From: Clostridiales bacterium
GTDB taxonomy: Bacteria; Bacillota; Clostridia; Oscillospirales; Oscillospiraceae
Reading direction: 5' to 3'
Assembly (NCBI GenBank): GCA_029008095.1
Contig: JAQXJB010000019.1
Coordinates: 1-64,000, forward strand
DNA: 64,000 nucleotides
Shown: piece after piece, positions 51,786 to 61,036 of the stretch
Position numbering within the stretch: position 1 is the first letter of the stretch
Layout of the letters: every line of letters starts with the position of its first letter
Position numbers and translations under genes: made by a program
Notes under the pieces: model-generated
What the model was told of the DNA's origin: nothing
Seen by the model: the letters and a program-made list of their open reading frames with translations, nothing else
Database searches by the model: none

Positions 51786-52328
51786 GGGGTCCACCTCCTG
51801 TTTCTGCTGTGAAGCAGGGGCTGTTTTATATCGATCATATTACACATAATGCTGACCATACCGTTATCATATCCTTGTCCATGGAGGAATGGCGGAAAAA
51901 CAAAATGGGTCACTCACGCGCAGTACCTCAATTCCGCCGGCAACAGCGGGCTGCATTTCATGTCAATCGTGTCTTTTCTCCATGAAGGATGGAACTCCAA
52001 ATTTGTTCCAAGAAGCATTTTATCCCATTGACAACCTCTTTGAAGGAAATTTTCGGATATAGGTTGACAGTTCAGAAGAAAGACGATACGCATTGGATTC
52101 GGTAATATAGATATCGTAATCAAAATCGACCCGGAAAGAATTGACCGCATTTCCCATCCGCTGCTCCGCTGCACTTCGTCAAAGAACAGATACATTCTTT
52201 TTCCGGAAACCACTCGCTCCGCCAGCCTGCGATGTACATATAAACTTTAACGCAATTGGATCAGCTCAGCCGGTTGAGACGCAAAAGGGGAAATATTTCC
52301 GGCTGCGAGCAGTTTTTCGCTGAAACGA
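51786..52328. other. Intergenic with a decayed ATPase fragment
   Basis: About 540 bases between the sensor operon and the NHL-SLH gene. The middle holds the AAA ATPase remnant at 52020-52213; the rest is AT-rich with no supported gene. The promoter of the sensor operon should lie in 51790-51900. Confidence 0.5.
52020..52213 (-). pseudogene. Remnant of an AAA_14/DUF4143-type ATPase
   Basis: On the minus strand, KRMYLFFDEVQRSSGWE is the Walker B region of the AAA_14/DUF4143 ATPase family. A frameshift near 52155 moves the match to another frame: NAVNSFRVDFDYDIYITESN then AYRLSSELSTY, ending at TAA 52020-52022. Only ~65 codons remain and the Walker A end is missing, so it is a dead fragment. 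Confidence 0.7.
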
Positions 52329-53849
52329 TCAGATGTCCAGCACGTCCATGAACGTTACCAGCATTTTTGCCGCCTGAGCGCGGGTGGCAGTTTCCTGTGG
52401 AGCCAGAGTTCCGTCAGGGTTGCCGTTGAGAATACCAACCGCCGCAGCCCAGTTGACAGCGTCCGCTGCATAGGCTGACACATCCGAAGCGTCGGAAAAG
52501 CGGCTCAGGTCGGTGCGAGCAGAGGTATCAAAGCCGATGAAATCGGCATATCGGTACAGCAGTGCAGCCGCAGCCTCCCGAGTGATGCCGGAGGAGGGAT
52601 GGAAGCTGTCGCTGTCACCCGGAATGATCTGATTATCGGCCGCCCAGCGCACTGCGGCAGCATACCATGAGTTATCTGGTACATCGAGGAAGGAGGCGTC
52701 ACCGTCTATGACCGCGCCTCCGTCCATGCCATGATGAAGGCGGGACAGCATGACCGCGAACATGGCGCGGGTCACCGGGATATCAGGATTGAAATCACCA
52801 TTTCCGGTACCATCGGTCAGACCGCGCTCTGCGGCTCGGCGCACCGGTTCAGCGTACCATTCTTCAGCGGGCACGTCCCCGAAGCTAATCGGCGCAGTGC
52901 TGAGATCCAGCAGGGTCTGGGCGAACAGATCGGTTACCAGCAGCGAGTCGGCACCGAGCAGCAGTCCTCTCGGCTGCACCGGTGTAGTTGAATTATTTTC
53001 TGCGGAAGCTATGGTGGTTACCCGGCCACCCGTCAGACGGCGCACCGCGTGGTTGCCGGTATCGGCAATGTACACAGTACCGTCCGACCCAACGGCCACA
53101 CCCTGGGGGTGGTCGAACCGCGCTTTTGCCGCAGGCCCGTCCACATAGCCGCCTTCATATTCGCCGTCCCCCAGATACACGCTGTCGCCTGCCAGAACTT
53201 CGATGCGGCCGTCCGTAACGCGGAGAATGCGGCTGCGGCCTGTTTCCGCGATGTATAGCGATCCGTCGACCCAGCACAGACCGGTAGGATCAGACAGACC
53301 GGTCAGAACTGTGGTCACGCTGCCCTTCGTATCCATTTTACGGATGGAGCCGTTGCCGGTGTCCGCGATGTACAGGGAACTGTCCGGCGCGGCGGCCAGA
53401 CCGGTGGGTCGGTCAAAGGAGGCGCGGGTGCCGATGCCGTCGGCATTTCCGGGCTTGCCGCTGCCGGCGGCGGTGCGGACGCCGCTGTCGTCAATATAGC
53501 GGATCACGTTGGCAGCCGCGTCAGACACGGCCCAACCCTCCAGAAAAGGCACAATGGCCCAGGGTTCCATGAACATGGCCGAAGCCAGGTCGCCATCCTT
53601 ATATCTGCCCACTGGCTCTCCGTCCAGTCCGGTAACGTTGATCTGTCCGGCGAAGCGGGAAACTGCCTCGCCCTCCACTCTCCAGACCACCTTGTTGAAG
53701 GTGTCCGTGATCAGCAGGGCACCGTTATCCTCCACGATGCCTGAAGGGGAGCCGCCGGAGATGTCTGCGGGGGTAAGGGCAGCGGCGGGGGCTGACAGTA
53801 CGGCGCATATTGCCAAAGTCAGTAGAAGGGAAACGATTTTTTGTTTCAT
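52329..53849 (-). CDS. Secreted NHL-repeat protein with SLH domains
   Basis: A 506-residue surface protein. A signal peptide (SLLLTLAICAVLSAPAAA) is followed by about six NHL-type beta-propeller repeats (~30-310), with blocks such as RPTGLAAAPDSSLYIADTGN and HPQGVAVGSDGTVYIADTGN, then three SLH domains (~325-506). NHL propellers bind proteins, RNA or ligands; on the cell surface a sensing or binding role is likely. It is the last gene of the cyclase operon, 36 bases after the CHASE2 cyclase gene. ATG follows AAGGAGGAACCTCT. Confidence 0.88.
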   Translation of the reverse strand: MKQKIVSLLLTLAICAVLSAPAAALTPADISGGSPSGIVEDNGALLITDTFNKVVWRVEGEAVSRFAGQINVTGLDGEPVGRYKDGDLASAMFMEPWAIVPFLEGWAVSDAAANVIRYIDDSGVRTAAGSGKPGNADGIGTRASFDRPTGLAAAPDSSLYIADTGNGSIRKMDTKGSVTTVLTGLSDPTGLCWVDGSLYIAETGRSRILRVTDGRIEVLAGDSVYLGDGEYEGGYVDGPAAKARFDHPQGVAVGSDGTVYIADTGNHAVRRLTGGRVTTIASAENNSTTPVQPRGLLLGADSLLVTDLFAQTLLDLSTAPISFGDVPAEEWYAEPVRRAAERGLTDGTGNGDFNPDIPVTRAMFAVMLSRLHHGMDGGAVIDGDASFLDVPDNSWYAAAVRWAADNQIIPGDSDSFHPSSGITREAAAALLYRYADFIGFDTSARTDLSRFSDASDVSAYAADAVNWAAAVGILNGNPDGTLAPQETATRAQAAKMLVTFMDVLDI

Positions 53850-53885
53850 AGAGGTTCCTCCTTATGGATTGGAGTACGTTGGGAA

Positions 53886-55706
53886 TCAGCCGCCGGTGCG
53901 GCGGCAGTTTCGCTTCAAAGAATCCAGTGTCAGGGTCTCAAAGCCCTCGGACTTGCCCTTGAGCTTTATGGAGCCGCCCAGAGAGGTAGTCTCCGCCCGG
54001 TCTCCCAGGGCGTCGGCCACGGCTCGGGAAATGAGTACCTTGCCGCCGGGGGCGTTGGCCTCCAGCCGTGCGGCGGTGTTCACCGTGTCGCCGATGGCGG
54101 TGTAATCCATCCGCTGGGGTGCGCCGATGTTGCCAACCACGGCGGGGCCCACATGGATGCCCACGCCAAAACTGACGGTGCGGCCATATTTGGCTTCCAG
54201 CTCCTCGCCCAGGGCCTTGGAGCCCTCCACCATATCCATTGCAGCACAGCAAGCCAGATACACCGCGTCCTCCTGAGGCAGGGGGGCATTCCAGAAAGCC
54301 ATTGTGCAGTCCCCAACGAACTTGTCCAGGGTTCCTTGATAGCGCATGATGCACTCGGTGGTCAGGGTAAGATAGCGGTTGAGGATTTCCACGATGGTGG
54401 TGGGGGGCAGGGCCTCACTCATGGTGGTGAAGCCACGGATGTCCACAAACAGCACGGCAATATCAAACAGCTTGCCGCCCAGATCCTCGGCGGAGCCGCC
54501 CTGAACCAGCAATTCTTTCAGAATGGCCGGGTCCACATAGCGTCCGAAGGTGTCTGTGATACGGCGCTTTTCACGCTGGGAACGGATGTAGTTGACAGCT
54601 ACCGAGGCGATGAACAGCACCGTTACCGCCAGAGGTACCCACAATACATGGAGTACCCACCCGGCACGGTACAGCCCAAAGCATAGTCCCGCCCATCCGC
54701 CGCAGACCGCCAACCAGCCCAGCAAGGCAGGGCCCACACGGCGGTCGTGGAACCACAGCAGAGCCAGTGCGCTGAGAAGGAATAGAATGACCATCTGGAG
54801 CATCCGGGACACCTCCCGGGGCAGAAAGCCGCTGCGGAAGGCGTCAATCTGATTGGCCTGTATCTCAATGCCGTACATGGGGGCGGCGTGATCTATCGAG
54901 GTGCGGTACTCATCCTGCAGCCCGGCGGCGTAGGGACCGATGAGCACGATCTTCCCCGCAAAATAGGAGGAGTCCACCGCGCCGTCCAGCACATCCAAAA
55001 AGGACACGCCGTCATAGTAGCCGCCGGGGGCGGTGGTATAGGGCAGATAGAAGAAGCCGTCCGCCGTTCCCGGCAGGGGCGTCACGTCCAAACCGTGATA
55101 CGCGGAATAGCGCTCATAAATGGCGCGGGCAAAGGAGTAGACCCGTTCTCCGTTGGGAGCGTCCACATAGAGCAGGGCGTGGCGGATGACACCGTCATTG
55201 TCCGCCATGGCGTTGATGTGGCCGGTATCCGTGGCGGCGGCCAGGGCGTCGAAGGGCTCATCCCAGGCCAGCACGGCCCGGGTATCCATGTAGAACCCTT
55301 CCTCCCCCTCCACCAGTCCGCTGCCAAAGGTGGCCGCGGCGGCGGTGACCACATTGCCACCTAGTTCGGCGGCTTCCGCCAGGGCGGCGTCCCCGTCAGG
55401 GTCGGCGCTCTCCCCCACATACAGCACATCAATGCCGATGACGGCGGGAGCCTGCTCCGGGTCAGCGTTGAGATAGTTGATGGTGTCCGCCATGTAGGAG
55501 CGGGGCCAGGGAATAGGACCCAGGGCGTCCAGCGCCCGCTGGTCCATGCCGATGACCACGATCTCGCCGTCCGCCGCCGCGGGGCGCTGATACAGCTTGT
55601 CGCTCACCGTGCCGTCCGGGCTGTCCAGCAGCCCGAACCCGGCGATGGCGGTGAATAGGGCGGCGACAGCGAGGGCTACCGCAAATGTGCGAATGGAAGC
55701 TTTCAT
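53886..55706 (-). CDS. CHASE2-domain class III adenylate cyclase
   Basis: A 606-residue membrane cyclase. An N-terminal membrane span and an extracellular CHASE2 sensor (~30-310, with VVIGMDQRALDALGPIPWPR and VIGIDVLYVGE) are followed by three membrane segments (~320-385) and a cyclase domain (~400-585). Metal-binding Asp are in VLFVDIRGFTTMSE and KFVGDCTMAFWN. The latter's Lys and the Asp in DYTAIGDTVNTAARLE fit ATP rather than GTP specificity, so cAMP is the expected product. It lies in an operon with an HD-GYP protein and a metallo-beta-lactamase-fold hydrolase that could break down a nucleotide signal. Confidence 0.93.
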   Translation of the reverse strand: MKASIRTFAVALAVAALFTAIAGFGLLDSPDGTVSDKLYQRPAAADGEIVVIGMDQRALDALGPIPWPRSYMADTINYLNADPEQAPAVIGIDVLYVGESADPDGDAALAEAAELGGNVVTAAAATFGSGLVEGEEGFYMDTRAVLAWDEPFDALAAATDTGHINAMADNDGVIRHALLYVDAPNGERVYSFARAIYERYSAYHGLDVTPLPGTADGFFYLPYTTAPGGYYDGVSFLDVLDGAVDSSYFAGKIVLIGPYAAGLQDEYRTSIDHAAPMYGIEIQANQIDAFRSGFLPREVSRMLQMVILFLLSALALLWFHDRRVGPALLGWLAVCGGWAGLCFGLYRAGWVLHVLWVPLAVTVLFIASVAVNYIRSQREKRRITDTFGRYVDPAILKELLVQGGSAEDLGGKLFDIAVLFVDIRGFTTMSEALPPTTIVEILNRYLTLTTECIMRYQGTLDKFVGDCTMAFWNAPLPQEDAVYLACCAAMDMVEGSKALGEELEAKYGRTVSFGVGIHVGPAVVGNIGAPQRMDYTAIGDTVNTAARLEANAPGGKVLISRAVADALGDRAETTSLGGSIKLKGKSEGFETLTLDSLKRNCRRTGG

Positions 55707-55717
55707 GGGCAGATACC

Positions 55718-58177
55718 TCAGGGAATTGGGATTACGCTAATTGTGTAATATTTATTGGTTCCATCCGGCTTTGATTCGGTCAACTCACCCGCCAGCGTTC
55801 CATATTCCTTCTGGTAAAGATTCATAGGTGCTATTGCCTGTAATGTACCGCCGCTGAATGTGAACCGCCCGGATACGGCGTAGCCGGTCAGTGCACCGTC
55901 TTCATTTAGCTGTTCCGTCAGCGTAACGGTACCGCCGGAGATGGTAACGGTTCCATTTCCACTGTTTTGGACACCGTAAACCGCACCTTCCACCGTGCCG
56001 CTCGACATTTCCATGCTGCCGCCGTCGATCTTCACAGCGGTCCCGTTGGTGCTGGATACCGTGCTGGTGGAAATCGTAAGGTAGTTGGTTTCATTCGGCC
56101 CCATATAAATGGCAATGCCGTCGCTGCTGGTGACGGTGCCGCCCTGCACATAGGCCGACCCGTCCGCCACGCAGATCCCGTAGCCGCTGGTGCTTGACAC
56201 CGTGCCCTGGCCGTTCATAAACGCCGCGCCGCCGTCAATCTTCACGCCGGTGCCCCCGGTGCTGGTGACCGTTCCGTTATTCACCTGAACCATTCCAAAA
56301 TAGGAGTTCTGATCTTCATCCTCGTAGCCGCTGGCATAAATGCCGGTGCCGCTCTCACTGGACACCGTGCCGCCGTTGACAGTCACCGTGCCGCTGAAAG
56401 CATCGATGCCGATTCCCTGGGCGCTGGAAACCGTTCCGCCATTGACGGTGACCATACTATCCTTATTCGTGCGGATCGCGGTGCCGGAGCCGGTGACCGT
56501 GCCGCCGCTGACGGTAAGGCTGCCGCCATCCAGCCGGATGGCGGGCACACTGTCCGTCATGCTTTCCAGACGGCCCCCGCCCGCTTCGGAACTGTCGGTG
56601 ATGGTGAAGTTCGCACCTGTGTCCAGAACCAGGCTGGCGTCCAGGCTCGCCGCCCTGCCGTTCAGATCCAGGGTCACGCCGTAGGCGGTGACCAGGGGCA
56701 GAGACTTAACACCTCCCTGCGCTGCGCCCAGCAAGGTCACGGTGGTATCATCGTACCAGGCGGGCATTTCCCCGGCGGGCGCCAGCCAGCACACAGCGCC
56801 GTCGTCAGTTCTCACCATGGCATAGAGCTGATCCGTGCGAAGTTCTGTGTAGGTGCCATCGTTCATGAGGAGGAGCTGTCCCATCTCGGTTACGGCAAAA
56901 TCGCCGCTGTTTTCAAAGCTGCCCTCCACATGAATGCTGCCGGAGTGGGCACTGTCATCCGCCGGATCCGTGGCTGTGAGGAAAGTGACGGCTCCGGTAT
57001 TGGTCAGCGTGCCAATGACCTCCAGGCAGCCCGTCAGATTCAGTGTACCTCTGTTGTTCAGAGAGCCCTCCACAGAAAGTCTCTGGTTCGTTCCCAGCGT
57101 AAAGGTGCCGGACTGGATGTCCAGCGTCTGACCGCTGCCCACGGTGTAGGAGGCAGTGTCCAGATCGCTGTCCGCCCCGCCTGCGTTCACTACCGTGATG
57201 GTCAGCAGCTCCGCGTTCGCCAGGGCCTCAGTGAGCTCCGCCGCCGTGGGGTTATCCAGAGTCACGCAGGTGGGATCAGGCGAAGGTTCGGGCGAAGGTT
57301 CCGGGGAAGGTTCGGGCGGGATATAGCTGGGCGGCAGTACAGGTGACTGGCTCACAAATACAGGATCGGGAGCCTTGGTCTCAATGGAGGCCAACTGATC
57401 CCGGATTTCATTGTCTATGCGGTTGGCATCCTGCTCTTCCGCCTTCAGCCGCTCTCCGGCATCTCCGATGATCGCCGGGACGGAGAGGGGTGACTTCGCC
57501 GCAATCTTATTCTGCAGGGCTGGGTCGGCGGCCACCTCCACGGCCACAAAGCCGGGGACCTGTTTCTCCTGCACGGCAGTAACGGTCAACGTCATCTGGC
57601 TGCCAGGCTGGGAGACCCCCTTCAGAGTCGCCGTGGCGGTCTGGCCGCCGGTGATGGTCGCTTGCCGCATTTGCCCGGTAGCGGGCTCCGAGCTGGTGAC
57701 GGTCAGGGTACCCTCCAGCAAATGGACGCGGGAGGTGAAGCGGTCCACCACTTCCACCCAGCCGGCGGTACCCCGGACGCCGGTGACCATGGTGGAGGTG
57801 CGGATATTCAGACTTTCGTCTTTTGCCACCGGAGCGGTGACATTGAAAAACAGCTTTCCGGCGGTGACTGTCAGCTCAAGTTTTTTGCCGGATTTCTGTA
57901 CTTCGGCCGTGCTGGAGGCATCCAGTTTTACGGCCTTGGTGCTGTCCAGACTTACATAAGCATAGCTGTCCTTTTCTGTGGAGATGGTGTAACCGCTGTA
58001 CAGCCTCATTCCTTCGGTGACGGTCACGCTTTTACCGGAGGCGTTGCTTACATTCACAGTACCCTCTGTCTGTTCCAGACGTAAGGTTGCGGCGGAGGCC
58101 GTATTTGCTGCGGAAGCGGGAACGGTTAGGGTAAACAGAAGTGTCAAGCTGATGATCCAGGATAATATTTTTTTCAT
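55718..58177 (-). CDS. FecR-domain surface protein with a parallel beta-helix-like repeat region
   Basis: An 819-residue secreted protein. It has a signal peptide (ILSWIISLTLLFTLTVPASA), a FecR domain (~40-175, with RLYSGYTISTEKDSYAYV and MVTGVRGTAGWVEVV), a helical and Pro-rich linker (EPSPEPSPEPSPDP), and a long C-terminal region of Gly/Thr/Val repeats (VTVNGGTVSS and variants, ~320-800) typical of right-handed beta-helices. FecR and CHASE2-cyclase genes often sit together in bacteria, so it may be the sensed ligand or partner. ATG 58177 follows GGGAGGAGACAAC and overlaps the upstream stop (ATGA). Confidence 0.85.
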   Translation of the reverse strand: MKKILSWIISLTLLFTLTVPASAANTASAATLRLEQTEGTVNVSNASGKSVTVTEGMRLYSGYTISTEKDSYAYVSLDSTKAVKLDASSTAEVQKSGKKLELTVTAGKLFFNVTAPVAKDESLNIRTSTMVTGVRGTAGWVEVVDRFTSRVHLLEGTLTVTSSEPATGQMRQATITGGQTATATLKGVSQPGSQMTLTVTAVQEKQVPGFVAVEVAADPALQNKIAAKSPLSVPAIIGDAGERLKAEEQDANRIDNEIRDQLASIETKAPDPVFVSQSPVLPPSYIPPEPSPEPSPEPSPDPTCVTLDNPTAAELTEALANAELLTITVVNAGGADSDLDTASYTVGSGQTLDIQSGTFTLGTNQRLSVEGSLNNRGTLNLTGCLEVIGTLTNTGAVTFLTATDPADDSAHSGSIHVEGSFENSGDFAVTEMGQLLLMNDGTYTELRTDQLYAMVRTDDGAVCWLAPAGEMPAWYDDTTVTLLGAAQGGVKSLPLVTAYGVTLDLNGRAASLDASLVLDTGANFTITDSSEAGGGRLESMTDSVPAIRLDGGSLTVSGGTVTGSGTAIRTNKDSMVTVNGGTVSSAQGIGIDAFSGTVTVNGGTVSSESGTGIYASGYEDEDQNSYFGMVQVNNGTVTSTGGTGVKIDGGAAFMNGQGTVSSTSGYGICVADGSAYVQGGTVTSSDGIAIYMGPNETNYLTISTSTVSSTNGTAVKIDGGSMEMSSGTVEGAVYGVQNSGNGTVTISGGTVTLTEQLNEDGALTGYAVSGRFTFSGGTLQAIAPMNLYQKEYGTLAGELTESKPDGTNKYYTISVIPIP

Positions 58178-59625
58178 GTTGTCTCCTCCCACGCTCTACT
58201 TATTTCAAATAGGCTTAATAGATCCTCGTCCAGACTTCCTTCGTCCGCCATGCTGTGCAGAATGGCCAGGGCTTTTTCTACGGGCATCGGCGGCTTGTAG
58301 GGACGGTCCCGTGCGGTCAGTGCGTCGAACACATCCAGAATGGTGAGCAGGCGTACCTCCCGGGGCAGAGAATCCGCCGTCCGGTGGTCGGGATAACCCG
58401 TGCCGTTGAGCAGCTCGTGATGTGCTCCGGCCCACTCGGGTACATGTGCGTATTCCCTTGGGAATGACACCTGATCCAGAATGTGGGCCGTGGCGGTGAC
58501 ATGCCCTTCCATGACCGCCCGCTCCTCCGCCGTCAGTGTTCCTTTCCTGACCGAGAGACTGAGCCGCTCCTGCTCAGTCAGCCAAGGCTGCTCCCGTCCA
58601 TTTTCGTCGGTGTAGGTGCGCTTTGCCAGCTTTTCGATTGCGGCGATACTTTCATCCGGCAGGAAGCCCGCGGTATTGGATTTGCGAATCAGATCCAGCG
58701 CGGCTTCCCGCTCTGCTGCCCCGGCGGCGAAGGCCGGCTCATCCAGCTTTCCCTCCAGCAGGGCGATGCGGTCCAGCAGCGCCATATCACGGAACCGCTG
58801 TTCGATCCGCTCCAAACCCGCCCCCAGCCTTGTAGACTTGTCCATGACCTCCAGAGGAACCACAAGCTTGCCCACGTCGTGGAGCCAAACGCTGAGAAGG
58901 AACGCGCGGCGCCTGTCAGGGTCAAAAGAACGCGGATCCCCGGAGTTTTCCAGCCAGTCAAGGAACCGGGAGGCGTATTTTACCATGTTGCGGGTATGGT
59001 TAGCGTTGTAGGGGGTGCGCTGGTCGATGGCGGCAGACAGCGCGCCCACCAGAGAATCCAGCAGCTCCGTGATTTGCTCGGCATACCGCATATTGGTAAG
59101 GCTGATGGCAGCTTGGGAGGCCAGGGCGGTGACCAGCGGCTCCATGCCGGGGGTGAAATCGGTGGGCTGTCCGTCCTCCGTTAGGGCGTTGATGAGCTGC
59201 AGCGCGCCAATCAGCTCCCCCCGGTCATTCGCCATTGGAGTGACCAGCATGGAGCGGGTATGGTATCCAGTCATAGCGTCATACCGACGGGCGCCGGAAA
59301 AGTCAAAGTCATGATTATTATGTACGTCCGGTACGTTGATGAGGCGGTTTTCCAACACCGCCCGGGCACAGATATGCGGCGGTTTCAGAGGTACCGGAGG
59401 CAGAGTGATGGGAGCGTCATGTCCGCCCTGACGCAGTCCGAAGGATCGGGTGACCATGCGGCAGAAGTGCAGGTCGTTCTCCTCCAGCAGGTATAGGGTC
59501 CCACCGTCGCAGGAGGTCAGGTCCATGGCGGCGTCCAGAATACGGGACAGCAGCGCCTCCCGGTCCCGCTCCGCGGACAGAGCGGTACAGATGTCCAGAA
59601 GGGTCTGCATATGCTGTGGGGTCAT
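58174..59625 (-). CDS. GAF-HD-GYP domain phosphodiesterase
   Basis: A 483-residue soluble protein. A GAF sensor (~5-165, with LTSCDGGTLYLLEENDLHF and GALQLINA) is followed by an HD-GYP domain (~185-470) with HTRNMVKYASRFLDWLE, the HD pair WLHDVGKLVVPLEVMDKS, HVPEWAGAHHELLNGTGYPD and DVFDALTARDRPYK. Between these is an insertion of about 90 residues. HD-GYP domains usually hydrolyse c-di-GMP or related dinucleotides; the GAF may bind cAMP or cGMP from the cyclase in the same operon (inference). Both ends overlap neighbouring genes by ATGA. Confidence 0.92.
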   Translation of the reverse strand: MTPQHMQTLLDICTALSAERDREALLSRILDAAMDLTSCDGGTLYLLEENDLHFCRMVTRSFGLRQGGHDAPITLPPVPLKPPHICARAVLENRLINVPDVHNNHDFDFSGARRYDAMTGYHTRSMLVTPMANDRGELIGALQLINALTEDGQPTDFTPGMEPLVTALASQAAISLTNMRYAEQITELLDSLVGALSAAIDQRTPYNANHTRNMVKYASRFLDWLENSGDPRSFDPDRRRAFLLSVWLHDVGKLVVPLEVMDKSTRLGAGLERIEQRFRDMALLDRIALLEGKLDEPAFAAGAAEREAALDLIRKSNTAGFLPDESIAAIEKLAKRTYTDENGREQPWLTEQERLSLSVRKGTLTAEERAVMEGHVTATAHILDQVSFPREYAHVPEWAGAHHELLNGTGYPDHRTADSLPREVRLLTILDVFDALTARDRPYKPPMPVEKALAILHSMADEGSLDEDLLSLFEISRAWEETT

Positions 59626-60431
59626 AGAAGAACCTCCTCTTTTACATGCGCAAAGGCACAGTTCGGGTGGATTTGCCGCAATTCCTCCTCCGCGGCATTC
59701 AGTAGGCTGTCAGTATGTGAAGGATCATGGTGAATCACCCGTATCTGTTTTGCACCGCAGTCACGACCCAGCCGGGCGGCGGCAGTCCAGGTGCTGTGCC
59801 CGAACCCGGCGCGGGAGGGCCATTCCGCGTCGCTGTACTGCCCGTCGCACAGAAGCAGGTCACAGTCCCGGGCAAACTCCGTCAGGGTGGGGATCAGATC
59901 GTCCGTGAGGGTGCAGTCCGTGGCGAACACCACCCGTCGCCCACCGCCGGTGAGGCGAAACAGGGATACGCCTCCCGGATGGATGCCCTCCATGCAATCC
60001 ACAGTGATACTGCCCAGCTCCAGCCGCGGGGGCAGGTCATAAAAGACCGGGGGGGCAGGCAGACGTTCCGGACCTATGGGCCAAAGGGGAGGCGACATAA
60101 GTGAACGGACCTGTTCTTCCACGCCAAAGCCACCGCGCCGGGCGGCATAGATGTCAAATCGAAATCCCGGGCGGGACAGCAGCGGGCACAGTGGCAGACC
60201 CAGCAGATGATCGGCATGGGGGTGACTCAACAGCAGGGAGATACGGCTCTCTTCGTCCTTCAAAAATTCAGGAAGCGCCAACAGTCCGGTGCCTGCGTCC
60301 AGTACCACGGCTTGTCCTGCCAGGCGGATCAGTATGCAGGTGGTCGCTCCTCCGAAACGGAGGAATTCCTCCCCGCTTACAGGGATGGAACCTCTTGCAC
60401 CCAAGATCGTGACAGATGCATCTTGTCTCAT
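59622..60431 (-). CDS. Metallo-beta-lactamase-fold hydrolase (possible phosphodiesterase)
   Basis: A 269-residue soluble protein. It starts VTILGARGSIPVSGEEFLRFGG and has the metal motif SHPHADHLLG (residues ~70-79), Asp in VVFATDCTLTDD, and a C-terminal His in IRVIHHDPSHTDS. The N-terminal GARGS...GG pattern is like the tRNase Z/PhnP/cAMP-phosphodiesterase branch rather than antibiotic lactamases. First gene of the signalling operon; it could degrade a cyclic nucleotide. The substrate is not shown. Its upstream region abuts the element end at 60607. Confidence 0.85.
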   Translation of the reverse strand: MRQDASVTILGARGSIPVSGEEFLRFGGATTCILIRLAGQAVVLDAGTGLLALPEFLKDEESRISLLLSHPHADHLLGLPLCPLLSRPGFRFDIYAARRGGFGVEEQVRSLMSPPLWPIGPERLPAPPVFYDLPPRLELGSITVDCMEGIHPGGVSLFRLTGGGRRVVFATDCTLTDDLIPTLTEFARDCDLLLCDGQYSDAEWPSRAGFGHSTWTAAARLGRDCGAKQIRVIHHDPSHTDSLLNAAEEELRQIHPNCAFAHVKEEVLL

Positions 60432-60602
60432 ATGTAATCACACTCCCTGCTTAACCGGAGGTTTGCTGAATGCTCCTCCTGATTTCTTTCATCATATCAT
60501 GGACAGAATTTACATGCAATTGAAATTTTGTGTGCCGATTGTAGTTATCGAATTTCCATTCACCGATGGCCTGCAACAAAAAGTTTCCTTGCGCTTTATC
60601 CC

Positions 60603-60607
60603 TTCTT
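60603..60607 (-). repeat. att core of the sigK element, 5' side
   Basis: AAGAA on the minus strand, the second copy of the core. The element side continues GGGATAAAGCGC, which puts a stop codon directly after the core in the sigK frame. Confidence 0.8.
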
Positions 60608-60799
60608 GATGATGTGAGCTACAAGACGGAGATTATGCTCGATGAGGGTGTTGCGCGCCTCAATGTCTCCCTCGTTTATCCAGCGCTCCAGATACATCTG
60701 TTCTTCTGCGGTCTTCAGCGGGCGGGGGAAGGAGCCGGATGCGCCGAGACGAAGCATCCATAGTACGCTGTTTATCAATAGCAGGAAAGCGGAAACCAT
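60603..60799 (-). CDS. sigK: RNA polymerase sigma-K factor, N-terminal part (sigK 5' fragment, SpoIVCB-like)
   Basis: A 66-codon 5' fragment with its own start. It has a hydrophobic pro-sequence-like N-terminus ([19 protein letters not shown]), then [18 protein letters not shown] and the region 2 block [19 protein letters not shown], after which the element adds Gly and a stop (60596). The hydrophobic leader suggests a pro-sigma-K that is membrane-held and processed, as in Bacillus. ATG 60799 follows AAGGAGTTGTTGCT. In-frame joining at AAGAA to 42297 yields HIIKKYYTQNADQDDLISIG, which restores continuous sigma-factor homology. Confidence 0.95.
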
Positions 60800-61036
60800 A
60801 GCAACAACTCCTTATTTCATCATTGATATATCATATTAGAACCGAGCAAGTCCTGATTACTGAAAAGATAATGTGTTATGGAATGAGGATGTATTGTAAT
60901 TTCGGAGAGAAACTGATATAATATTAAAATATTGATAAGCCTTGCCATGAAGGCTCTGCGAAAAACATAAGACCGCCTTAATGCGAAATATTGGGCATTC
61001 TATTACGCCCTGAACGAATACAAGGAGGAAACTATA

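Larger units (their letters stand above)
42298..60607 (-). mobile_element. 18.3-kb skin-like intervening element in sigK
   Basis: The borders come from the split sigK gene and the 5-bp core AAGAA at both ends, giving 18,310 bp per core copy. It contains a large serine recombinase, a small ORF, an SLH surface protein, a receiver-like protein, a two-component system with two sensors, a decayed ATPase fragment, and a five-gene cyclic-nucleotide signalling operon. There are no phage structural or replication genes and no relaxase, unlike the skin of Bacillus subtilis, which is prophage-like. All supported genes lie on the minus strand with sigK. The split point in sigma region 2 is similar to that used by known skin elements. 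Confidence 0.93.

Noticed and set aside
56000..57300. Repeated GGT/ACC-rich units that could suggest a tandem DNA repeat or CRISPR-like array
   Set aside because: They encode the VNGGTVSS-type beta-helix repeats of the FecR surface protein; spacing is irregular and repeats are not identical.
42298..60607. Skin-like element as a prophage
   Set aside because: No capsid, tail, terminase, lysis or phage replication genes are seen; only the recombinase is shared with phages.
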